The notes beneath the pieces are model-generated. The model saw only the letters and a program-made list of their open reading frames with translations. It did not search any database and was not told the DNA's origin. A stretch of 12,291 nucleotides of DNA, taken from NCBI GenBank assembly GCA_964480635.1, contig CAYZQE010000072.1, positions 1 through 12,291 on the forward strand. The letters are read 5' to 3'. Positions 7,092 to 12,291 of the stretch are shown one piece after another. Source of the stretch: CAYZQE01 sp964480635 (GTDB lineage Bacteria > Pseudomonadota > Gammaproteobacteria > GCA-001735895). The number at the start of each line of letters is the position of its first letter. Position 1 is the stretch's first letter. Both the position numbers and the translations under genes were made by a program.

Positions 7092-7248
7092 GAGACCTTT
7101 GCACAAAACGGAAGCGAAAGAAAAATAGATGTAATTTGCCTGATTGAGGCGAAAACCGCAGGTAATAGCGAGCTATTGACAAGTTTTTCAACGAAAAGCA
7201 GGCGGATTTCAGTTATTTTTATGAGTTTCTGTTTTTTGCAAAGGCCTC
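7092..7248. mobile_element. MITE-like palindromic element with GAGRCCTTTGCA ends
   Basis: This is a 157-bp non-coding imperfect palindrome. The left end reads GAGACCTTTGCACAAAAC and the reverse complement of the right end reads GAGGCCTTTGCAAAAAAC. It is flanked by TAATA on both sides (7087-7091 and 7249-7253), which fits a 5-bp (or TA-only) target duplication. The centre is AATAGC-GA-GCTATT (7164-7177), the same core as in elements A and B at the left of the window despite different ends. The ends recall, from memory, IS1106/IS5-like sequences. It lies between the HmuY stop and the operon terminator. The rest of 7033-7350 holds a small hairpin (CTGCTC 7056-7061 with GAGCAG 7070-7075) and no credible gene. 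Confidence 0.75.
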
Positions 7249-7291
7249 TAATAGTGTTAATAGTGACTAAGGAAGATTGACAAGGATGTCT

Positions 7292-7328
7292 GCTGCGTTG
7301 TGTTGATAGCCACAACGCAGCAATTTTT
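7292..7328 (+). terminator. Rho-independent terminator after the receptor-HmuY operon
   Basis: A perfect 11-bp stem, GCTGCGTTGTG (7292-7302) with CACAACGCAGC (7311-7321), encloses an 8-nt loop and is followed by AATTTTT. It ends only 22 bp before the next start codon, and no convincing promoter was found between the two. Leakage through it may feed the downstream genes. Confidence 0.85.
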
Positions 7329-7350
7329 AATTATAACTTGAGGAAATAAG

Positions 7351-7632
7351 ATGTTTTTAAATAATGTAATGAATAAAGTTTTAAATATAGGCCTAGTTGA
7401 ACAAGACTGTGATGCCGATGACTTAATTGAGTACGTTGGTCATCTTATGAATTGGTATAGCAGAAAACCCTCCGCTTATTTAGCCAATATTATTGTGTCA
7501 AATTTAGAATTAATAGAAATAAAAATTGAAAAAAATGAATGTGACGGATTGGATTGTGAATGCAGCCGTTTATTAAAAAAATGGCGTTATCAAGCTCAAT
7601 TTCGTAAACACCAAAACTTAACCTTAAACTAA
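7351..7632 (+). CDS. Small Cys-containing protein of unknown function
   Basis: This 93-residue soluble-looking protein has no signal peptide or membrane segment and was not recognised. An acidic N-terminal part carries C20. A middle region rich in Leu/Ile (LANIIVSNLELIEIKI, about 51-66) looks helical. A cluster CDGLDCEC (C70, C75, C77) is followed by a basic tail (LLKKWRYQAQFRKH). The cysteine spacing could bind a metal or Fe-S centre; this is inference. The ribosome site is strong (GAGGAAATAAG before the ATG). Placed first in the cluster leading to exbB-exbD-tonB, just behind a terminator, it may be part of the energising operon. Codon use and strand agree with its neighbours, so it is probably a real gene. 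Confidence 0.65.
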   Translation: MFLNNVMNKVLNIGLVEQDCDADDLIEYVGHLMNWYSRKPSAYLANIIVSNLELIEIKIEKNECDGLDCECSRLLKKWRYQAQFRKHQNLTLN

Positions 7633-7649
7633 ACAACGGAGATTTGCAT

Positions 7650-7739
7650 ATGGATTTAAAAAATTGGGTTTTAAATATAGCGTTATCCCTAACGTGTACC
7701 GCTTGGATACTAGGTTTTATACCACCAATCCTAGCTTAA
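7650..7739 (+). CDS. 29-residue single-pass membrane micro-ORF, 3' end altered by element
   Basis: ATG at 7650 is preceded by GGAG with 8-nt spacing and lies 17 bp behind the preceding stop. The product starts MDLKNWVLNIALSLTCTAWI and continues with a hydrophobic stretch to PPILA, predicting one membrane helix (about residues 6-25) with the basic residue on the N-terminal side. The TAA stop lies inside the terminal TTAA of the 315-bp element at 7736-8050. The peptide may therefore be the remnant of a longer protein truncated by that insertion, or a genuine micro-protein with only its last residues changed. No family was recognised. Confidence 0.5.
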   Translation: MDLKNWVLNIALSLTCTAWILGFIPPILA

Positions 7740-8050
7740 GGAAATCCTGATTAACTCCATAATTTTTATCTAAGCCAAATTATTGTCAGCTAGGCATCGG
7801 ATTGTAGTGTCATCTAGATACCACAAAATTCGATAACAACGCTGACGATCATTTGGCAACGACCCGTAGGGAAGCCACATGGATGTGGTGAATGTCGATA
7901 ATGCAGGAGCATTTATCGACCTAGCTATCAAGCCATTCTCTCCGTCGTTCCAACTTTCACTAAGGACTCGTCATTAGTTTCAAGTTGCGCCTAGGATAGA
8001 ACGGCTTGATAGATCGTAAAAGTTTATGAAGTTAATCAGGATCTCCTTAA
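7736..8050. mobile_element. 315-bp TTAA-ended multi-hairpin element
   Basis: The ends match elements A and B in type. The left end reads TTAAGGAAATCCTGATTAAC and the reverse complement of the right end reads TTAAGGAGATCCTGATTAAC, a 19/20 match. The interior is different and highly folded. One stem pairs 7775-7790 with 7841-7856 (14/16). CCACAT-GG-ATGTGG lies at 7875-7888. GTCGATAA pairs with TTATCGAC across 7894-7920. A long stem pairs 7921-7943 with 7994-8016. No reading frame of note is present. It occupies the whole gap between the micro-ORF and exbB, 23 bp before the exbB start. It could be a MITE carrying a structured, possibly transcribed, insert. Confidence 0.7.
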
Positions 8051-8073
8051 ACTGACCATAAGAGTATAGATAT

Positions 8074-8748
8074 ATGAACTTAACAGAGCTTCTACATACA
8101 GGTGGCCCAATGGTGTCCATTTTAGCCGTTTTATCTGTCATCGTAGTCACCTTAATTTTAATGAAGTTATTTCAATTCACTTGGCTAAATGCAGTAGCCC
8201 CCTCAAAAAGTAACGTAGCACTCGAATTTTGGCTTTTGAATAATGAAAAAGAGGCCATTAAATCAATTGAAGGCAGTAAAAGCCCTATAGACAAGGTGTT
8301 ATTAACCGCATTTTCAGCAGCTTCACAATCATATAATGATATTAATTTATTAAAAGAAGAGCTGTCTCGACAAGCCATTAATGAGTTAGTACACCTAAGG
8401 TCTTATCTAAAAGCTATCGATGTTATTGCTAATTTAAGCCCGCTGCTCGGCTTGCTAGGAACTGTGATGGGAATGATCGAATCATTTCAACAGATGGAAA
8501 TTGCGGGCAGTAAAGTAGACCCATCCATTTTATCGGGTGGTATTTGGGTGGCTTTAATAACTACCGCCATGGGTATGGCAATTGCTATTCCAGCAGTTGC
8601 TATGCACTCGTATTTTGAACGTAAAGTCGAAGCCATTAAGCATCAAATGGAAAATGCGATTACCTTAGTATTTACAAAAGACATTGTCGTGGCGCACACT
8701 CAACATCAAGAGTTAAAAATAACAAAACAGTTTGCTCATGCTAATTGA
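8074..8748 (+). CDS. exbB: ExbB-type proton-channel subunit (MotA/TolQ/ExbB family)
   Basis: This 224-residue inner-membrane protein has three helices, at about 14-37, 112-138 and 153-178. The N-terminus GGPMVSILAVLSVIVVTLIL and the TM2/TM3 blocks (SPLLGLLGTVMGM, GGIWVALITTAMGMAIAIP) are diagnostic. Thr residues matching E. coli T148 and T181 are present (T130, T164). The conserved TM3 glutamate (E. coli E176) is Val159, codon GTG. ExbB pentamers enclose the ExbD dimer and use proton flow to drive TonB. The gene begins 23 bp after the 315-bp element, with a weak AAGAG ribosome site. Its stop overlaps the next start (ATG at 8738). No Fur box was seen directly upstream. Confidence 0.93.
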   Translation: MNLTELLHTGGPMVSILAVLSVIVVTLILMKLFQFTWLNAVAPSKSNVALEFWLLNNEKEAIKSIEGSKSPIDKVLLTAFSAASQSYNDINLLKEELSRQAINELVHLRSYLKAIDVIANLSPLLGLLGTVMGMIESFQQMEIAGSKVDPSILSGGIWVALITTAMGMAIAIPAVAMHSYFERKVEAIKHQMENAITLVFTKDIVVAHTQHQELKITKQFAHAN

Positions 8749-9148
8749 GGATGCTCATAAACCCAGCAATAAAATGAGCCTAACACCATTAATTGATGTT
8801 GTTTTTATCTTACTCATGTTTTTTATGTTAGCCACAAAATTTCAAACTGAAAGGCAAATGCAATTCTCTATTGCTCTTGATGAAACCTTGATGCTCGATA
8901 ATAAATTGCCTAAAATTATCCCCGTTTTACTCAAGAGCCAAGGTCATTATCAAATAGATCAGCATTTAGTATCAAAAAAAGAACTGTTACAAACCATTAG
9001 TACATACTCAAACGAATCAAACTCAATTTGGTTTGAAGTGAGTAGTGAGCCTGAAAGCCAAGTGCAGCAGCTAGTCGATGTGATGGATAGCTTTCATCTT
9101 TTAGGTATTAAAAACATCGAAATATTAAGTAACAACAATGTTAATTAA
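8738..9148 (+). CDS. exbD: ExbD-type subunit 1 (channel Asp present)
   Basis: This 136-residue inner-membrane protein has a short cytoplasmic tail, one helix and a periplasmic domain. The helix PLIDVVFILLMFFMLA carries the essential proton-channel aspartate (D20, equivalent to E. coli D25). The chosen start is ATG at 8738, which overlaps the exbB end by 11 bp (translational coupling) and gives an N-terminus MLIEDAHKP that matches that of the second ExbD. A TTG two codons upstream is possible but unlikely. It would form the ExbD dimer inside the ExbB pentamer, possibly paired with the following paralogue. Confidence 0.92.
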   Translation: MLIEDAHKPSNKMSLTPLIDVVFILLMFFMLATKFQTERQMQFSIALDETLMLDNKLPKIIPVLLKSQGHYQIDQHLVSKKELLQTISTYSNESNSIWFEVSSEPESQVQQLVDVMDSFHLLGIKNIEILSNNNVN

Positions 9149-9524
9149 CGAAGCCATTAAACCCATCAGTAGCGAAGATCGTTTGATCCCAATGATTAAC
9201 ATTGTTTTTTTATTGTTAATTTTTTTTATGATCATGGGGCATATTGAAAAACAATCAGACAATTCAGTGATACTGCCCTCTTCTTCTTCCTTTTTTGAAA
9301 AAAACCAAGAAACAACAGTTGTTTCGGTCACCTCAGACGGCACATGGTATTTAAATGAACAGGCTGTCTCTTTTGCAAATTTAGAACAGCAACTCGCTTT
9401 ATTGGAACATAAAAACATAACCCTTAAAGCAGATTTTAATTTAAAGAACTCTATCTTAAATGCGTTACTTGATGTCTTGAGAGAGCAAAATTGGCAAAAT
9501 GTTAACTTAATTGTTTTAAACTAA
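9138..9524 (+). CDS. exbD: ExbD-type subunit 2 with Asn in place of channel Asp
   Basis: This 128-residue paralogue of the preceding ExbD has the same plan: tail MLINEAIKP, helix PMINIVFLLLIFFMIM, then a periplasmic domain (about 45-128) with the usual ExbD strand pattern (SDGTWYLNEQAV, VNLIVL). The position of the essential helix Asp is N21, codon AAC. The rest of the protein looks intact, with no frameshift, so it is not simply decaying. It overlaps ExbD1 by 11 bp and its stop overlaps the tonB start (TAATG), so translation is coupled along the operon. It may serve as a non-protonated partner in an ExbD1/ExbD2 heterodimer, or as a regulatory or structural subunit; both are inference. Confidence 0.9.
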   Translation: MLINEAIKPISSEDRLIPMINIVFLLLIFFMIMGHIEKQSDNSVILPSSSSFFEKNQETTVVSVTSDGTWYLNEQAVSFANLEQQLALLEHKNITLKADFNLKNSILNALLDVLREQNWQNVNLIVLN

Positions 9525-10378
9525 TGGTCATAAAGTGGTTTCATTGGCTCATTGCATTGTTTGCTGCTCTTTGCTTACATGCTTTATTTTTATCTTCTTG
9601 GAATGATTCGGTTAAACCCCACGCATCGCTTTCTCAGGCTCCCATACAGTCCGTCGTTATTCGATTAGGGTCGGCACAAGAACAGCACTCTGCGCCCGTA
9701 GTTGCTGAGAAACCACTGGCCATAAAAAAGGTAGTGACGTCTAAGGTTAATAAACCTAAAAAAATTATTAAACGCCCGAAAATAACGCCTGTAAAAAGTA
9801 AGCTAAAAAAACCTGTTGTTATACAAAAAGTCATTAAAAAAGAGGTGGTTTCAAAAAAAGTAGCTAAAGTAAAAAAAGAAACTCCAGTTGAACATCAAAA
9901 AATCTTGTCTGTCCTAGAGCCAACGAAAACTTCTGATACCTCGAACGACAAACCAACTGAAGCCAGTAAACTACCCCATCGACCAATCATGCCTGTTAAT
10001 ACAGCCTCAAACCTGTTGCAACACTCAGTCGTATCATCACCTAATACAGGGGCATTAAACACACACAAAACAGACGATGACACCGCGTTGTTACAGGCAA
10101 AATATTTAAATACATTGTCTCAGTGGTTAATGAAACATCAACGTTACCCGCGTCGTGCAAAACGTAAAAATCAACAAGGAACGGTGAAAGTTTCTTTTAC
10201 CCTATCACCATCGGGAAATACATCTCTCATCTTGATTGTTGATTCATCTGGCACAAAGTCTCTAGATGCAGAGGCTAAAAAAATGCTGTTAAGAGCTTCA
10301 CCCCTGCCTGCTTTCCCACCTCAACTATCGCGGACAGCAATGAATATTACTGTGCCCATTGCTTTTGTGCTTCAATGA
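9524..10378 (+). CDS. tonB: TonB energy transducer
   Basis: This 284-residue protein has an N-terminal membrane anchor (about 5-24), a long Lys/Pro/Val-rich periplasmic spacer (about 60-125, many KK and KP pairs) and a C-terminal TonB domain (about 194-284) with the YP motif at 208-209 and the LDAEAKKMLLRASPLPAFPP region. The anchor keeps the functional His (H19); the Ser of the E. coli SxxxH pair is Ala15. TonB carries energy from ExbB/ExbD to outer-membrane receptors, here most likely the receptor encoded at 3766. ATG overlaps the exbD2 stop by one base. The 72 bp between this stop and the convergent gene at 10451 contain no convincing terminator. Confidence 0.93.
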   Translation: MVIKWFHWLIALFAALCLHALFLSSWNDSVKPHASLSQAPIQSVVIRLGSAQEQHSAPVVAEKPLAIKKVVTSKVNKPKKIIKRPKITPVKSKLKKPVVIQKVIKKEVVSKKVAKVKKETPVEHQKILSVLEPTKTSDTSNDKPTEASKLPHRPIMPVNTASNLLQHSVVSSPNTGALNTHKTDDDTALLQAKYLNTLSQWLMKHQRYPRRAKRKNQQGTVKVSFTLSPSGNTSLILIVDSSGTKSLDAEAKKMLLRASPLPAFPPQLSRTAMNITVPIAFVLQ

Positions 10379-10450
10379 AAGTAATCACTTTATCCTTAAG
10401 GTTTTTATGATTAAGTCGTTTAGAATTAGCCGCATTAGTACAAAACTAAA

Positions 10451-11623
10451 TCAACTGGCATAACGTTTAATTTCTGTATTAAACGATGACAAACTCGCGC
10501 TACGCAAAAACACACAATCTTTGCAATGTGTTTTTGCCAGCGTTTTAATACGACCAATGGCACTGTGACTGATGCAATCGACTGGGCAAAAAACACAATC
10601 TACTTTTTTTACCATGTCATCCAACATGTGTTCTGACTGTTGTTTACCCCCATCATGATAAAAAAACTCACCATTAATGTCACTCGTCATTTTTTGAAAC
10701 TTACGGCGATGTCTTGAAAAACCACCGACATATAAAATCTTTTTACCGCACAAATCCGTATTGTTACAGTCATTGCAATTTCCGTCACATTGCTTTTCAT
10801 TGTTAAGAGCAGCAACACTTTGTAATGTCATCGAATGCTGAGGTTTTTGCTCAATTGATTTAATAGCAGCAAGCTCTAATAACTTATCTAACTGGCATTG
10901 CAATGTATTCATTTTATATTGCTGCCCAGCCATCAGGCGCTCATAATCCTTTGGTGCTAGCTCGCCATCATTACTTCTTTTTGTCACCTGATTTATTTGA
11001 AAAGACAATTGAGAATTACGTTGATTTAAATGCTTTATTTCAAGTCGTTGCTTTTCTAATAGTTTGTTTTTGTCATTAATAAAACGCTGTTTTTTATCCA
11101 GCATTTTAAGCGCTTCTTCTTTTTCAAGGCCTAACGCTTGTAATTCAGTTTTATTATCTTTACCTGCTATGTGTGAGATCATATGAACTTCACCATAAAC
11201 CTGATTTTTTAATGCTTCTGAAGCATATTTACTCGTCATAATTGCCCAAAAATAACCGGCTAAAACTAACATGTCATTCTTAGGTTTGTTCTCCCATACA
11301 TCCACTATGTCAGTATCCGTTTTTAATTTATTAATGAGATTCACATGCCGATGGTATTGTTTATTGAGTAACTTATTAATATAAACAGAGACCGTATTTT
11401 TATTGGACGTCATCGCAACGAAATAACCATGCAAATCATAATCTGTTTTTAATTCGGTACCATTTATAAACGCTTTAAAACGAATTTTAAGCTTTATTAA
11501 TTGCGCCACATTTAAACAAGTGCCAATAACGGGACAACATTGTTGTTGTGGTAAATCCCATATAGCTTTGCGCTTATTAACAAAACTGTCAGCACTTAAT
11601 ACGATTGAACTAGTGTCACACAT
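10451..11623 (-). CDS. Cysteine-rich DUF2325-family protein, Fur-controlled
   Basis: This 390-residue cytoplasmic protein has a C-terminal DUF2325-like domain (about 295-385), starting KKILYVGGFSRHRRKFQ and containing HDGG and CVFCPVDCISH. Cysteine groups are CCPVIGTC (29-36), CDGNCNDCNNTDLC (279-292), C343/C346/C350 and C367/C370, which suggest metal or Fe-S binding. A Lys/Glu/Gln-rich coiled coil is likely at about 165-225. The family has no established function known to me. The Fur box and promoter just upstream, and convergence on tonB, tie it to iron. The start is taken as ATG at 11623; a GTG at 11632 would add MII. Neither has a good ribosome site. It could be a regulator or sensor of iron/redox state, but that is inference. 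Confidence 0.85.
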   Translation of the reverse strand: MCDTSSIVLSADSFVNKRKAIWDLPQQQCCPVIGTCLNVAQLIKLKIRFKAFINGTELKTDYDLHGYFVAMTSNKNTVSVYINKLLNKQYHRHVNLINKLKTDTDIVDVWENKPKNDMLVLAGYFWAIMTSKYASEALKNQVYGEVHMISHIAGKDNKTELQALGLEKEEALKMLDKKQRFINDKNKLLEKQRLEIKHLNQRNSQLSFQINQVTKRSNDGELAPKDYERLMAGQQYKMNTLQCQLDKLLELAAIKSIEQKPQHSMTLQSVAALNNEKQCDGNCNDCNNTDLCGKKILYVGGFSRHRRKFQKMTSDINGEFFYHDGGKQQSEHMLDDMVKKVDCVFCPVDCISHSAIGRIKTLAKTHCKDCVFLRSASLSSFNTEIKRYAS

Positions 11624-11653
11624 AATTATCACAAAATAGTTTCTTAAAACGAA

Positions 11654-11682
11654 TTTATATCATATATAACCTTAAGTGTAAA
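11654..11682 (-). promoter_or_regulatory. Promoter for the DUF2325 gene
   Basis: Minus-strand TTTACA (11677-11682) and TATAAA (11654-11659) are separated by 17 bp, giving a predicted start near 11647, about 25 nt before the ATG. The Fur box at 11684-11702 abuts the -35. Confidence 0.6.
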
Positions 11683-11683
11683 G

Positions 11684-11702
11684 ACGAATGAGAATCATTA
11701 TC
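11684..11702. promoter_or_regulatory. Fur box upstream of the DUF2325 gene
   Basis: ACGAATGAGAATCATTATC matches the classical 19-bp Fur consensus at 15 of 19 positions, the best match in the window, with a perfect right half. It lies one base upstream of the -35 of the DUF2325 promoter. It might also act on the rightward gene starting at 11910, about 200 bp away, for which no clear promoter was found. Confidence 0.8.
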
Positions 11703-11909
11703 ATATATCCACAAATGCGTTACCTAGCACCTGTTCATACCTATTTAAACTAAGGATTATTGCGTGGACAATAGTAATCGCTTAACTCTGCTACACTAGC
11801 AACAATTAACATATCTCCGTCTATCATTGATGAAAACCATATTCGATATTCAAGTCTTTACTCAATTGATTATTAACACAGCAATTTCATATCTGTTATT
11901 GCATTCTTC

Positions 11910-12291
11910 ATGAAACAAGCCATCCCGCCTTCTAAACGCAAATATAACCAATGGGTCGCTAATGAGACCCTAGAAGACTTTGCCTTGCGCTTTACCGCTA
12001 AAAGAGCCCGAAAATGGTCGAGTGTGCGAATCGCCAATACTGCACTAGGCGTTGTCTCTTTTTTAGCATTAGAGGCTATAGGCGCGGCAATTACCCTTCA
12101 ATATGGCTTTGTCAATTCTATGTGGGCCATTTTAGTGGTCTGTGCACTCATTTTTATATTTGGCTTACCCATTTGCTACCATGCCGCAAAATCGGGTTTA
12201 GATATCGACCTATTAACCCGTGCAGCAGGATTTGGTTATATTGGGTCAACCATATCATCCCTAGTTTACGCGTCCTTTACCTTTATATTTT
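11910..12291 (+). CDS. Partial: permease-like membrane domain of a probable hybrid sensor kinase
   Basis: This open frame runs off the right edge; 127 codons are visible. A hydrophilic N-terminus containing ETLEDFALRFTAKRARKWSS is followed by hydrophobic segments at about 45-68, 72-92 and from 110 onward, with the motif block DIDLLTRAAGFGYIGSTISS. This N-terminus resembles NCS1/purine-cytosine-permease-like domains that, in many gammaproteobacteria, are fused to a histidine kinase and receiver. Only the membrane part is visible, so a plain transporter is possible. ATG at 11910 is the first reasonable start; the ribosome site is weak. The 207 bp between the Fur box and this start hold nothing recognisable. 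Confidence 0.65.
   Translation, partial: MKQAIPPSKRKYNQWVANETLEDFALRFTAKRARKWSSVRIANTALGVVSFLALEAIGAAITLQYGFVNSMWAILVVCALIFIFGLPICYHAAKSGLDIDLLTRAAGFGYIGSTISSLVYASFTFIF

Noticed and set aside
7064..7315. Minus-strand 83-codon frame
   Set aside because: It covers the 157-bp palindromic element and the terminator stem. The composition is unlike that of a protein, and there is no ribosome site or homology.
9125..9418. Minus-strand 97-codon frame opposite exbD2
   Set aside because: It is antisense to a well-supported exbD gene; its hydrophobic appearance mirrors the ExbD helix.
10379..10450. Terminator between tonB and the DUF2325 gene (CCTTAAGG then TTTTT at about 10395-10407)
   Set aside because: The stem is only four base pairs of a self-complementary octamer; this is not enough to call a terminator or an element end.
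1..12291. CRISPR array, tRNA, rRNA, integron attC or phage attachment site
   Set aside because: No regularly spaced direct repeats and no cloverleaf or rRNA segments were seen. The hairpins in 7736-8050 do not show attC-like R and L boxes that I could recognise.

Overview
The window looks like an iron- and probably haem-acquisition island from an AT-rich gammaproteobacterium. The Bfd/bacterioferritin pair, Fur-type operators, a TonB/ExbB/ExbD operon and the sensor-kinase fragment at the right edge all fit that group. No rRNA or other taxonomic marker is present, so nothing finer is claimed.

Layout. Bases 1-391 hold two tandem 165-bp palindromic elements (MITE-like) that share a TTAA. The right one supplies the stop codon of bfd (minus strand), which encodes the bacterioferritin-associated ferredoxin. 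Divergent from bfd, across a Fur-like operator, lie two bacterioferritin genes (683-1626). One subunit has the haem methionine but lacks most ferroxidase ligands; the other has the ferroxidase ligands but lacks that methionine. A terminator (1652-1691) separates them from a convergent gene for an exported protein with four CbiX/sirohydrochlorin-chelatase-like modules (1705-3492, minus). That gene is divergent from a TonB-dependent receptor gene (3766-5820, TTG start). Between the two is a 45-bp near-perfect palindrome carrying overlapping Fur boxes and the -35 elements of two mirror-image promoters. A lipoprotein with two HmuY-like halves follows the receptor. Next come a 157-bp palindromic element and a strong terminator (7292-7328).

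Downstream lie a Cys-containing small protein of unknown function, a 29-codon membrane micro-ORF, and a third TTAA-ended element (315 bp, several hairpins). A tight exbB-exbD-exbD-tonB operon (8074-10378) follows. Convergent to it is a cysteine-rich DUF2325 protein gene with a well-matched Fur box and promoter (11654-11702). The right edge cuts a gene whose first 127 codons look like the permease-type membrane domain of a hybrid sensor kinase.

How the genes may work together (inference). The HmuY-like lipoprotein and the receptor would capture and import haem, or a similar iron chelate, across the outer membrane, powered by the local TonB/ExbB/ExbD complex. The exported chelatase-fold protein would act on the ligand or metal in the periplasm. 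Bacterioferritin and Bfd would store and release iron in the cytoplasm, and Fur would coordinate most of it. The most unusual points are the complementary bacterioferritins, the exported four-module chelatase-like protein, and an energising complex in which the second ExbD has Asn in place of the channel Asp and ExbB has Val in place of the conserved TM3 Glu. Also notable are three palindromic elements that share a central hairpin despite having two different kinds of end.
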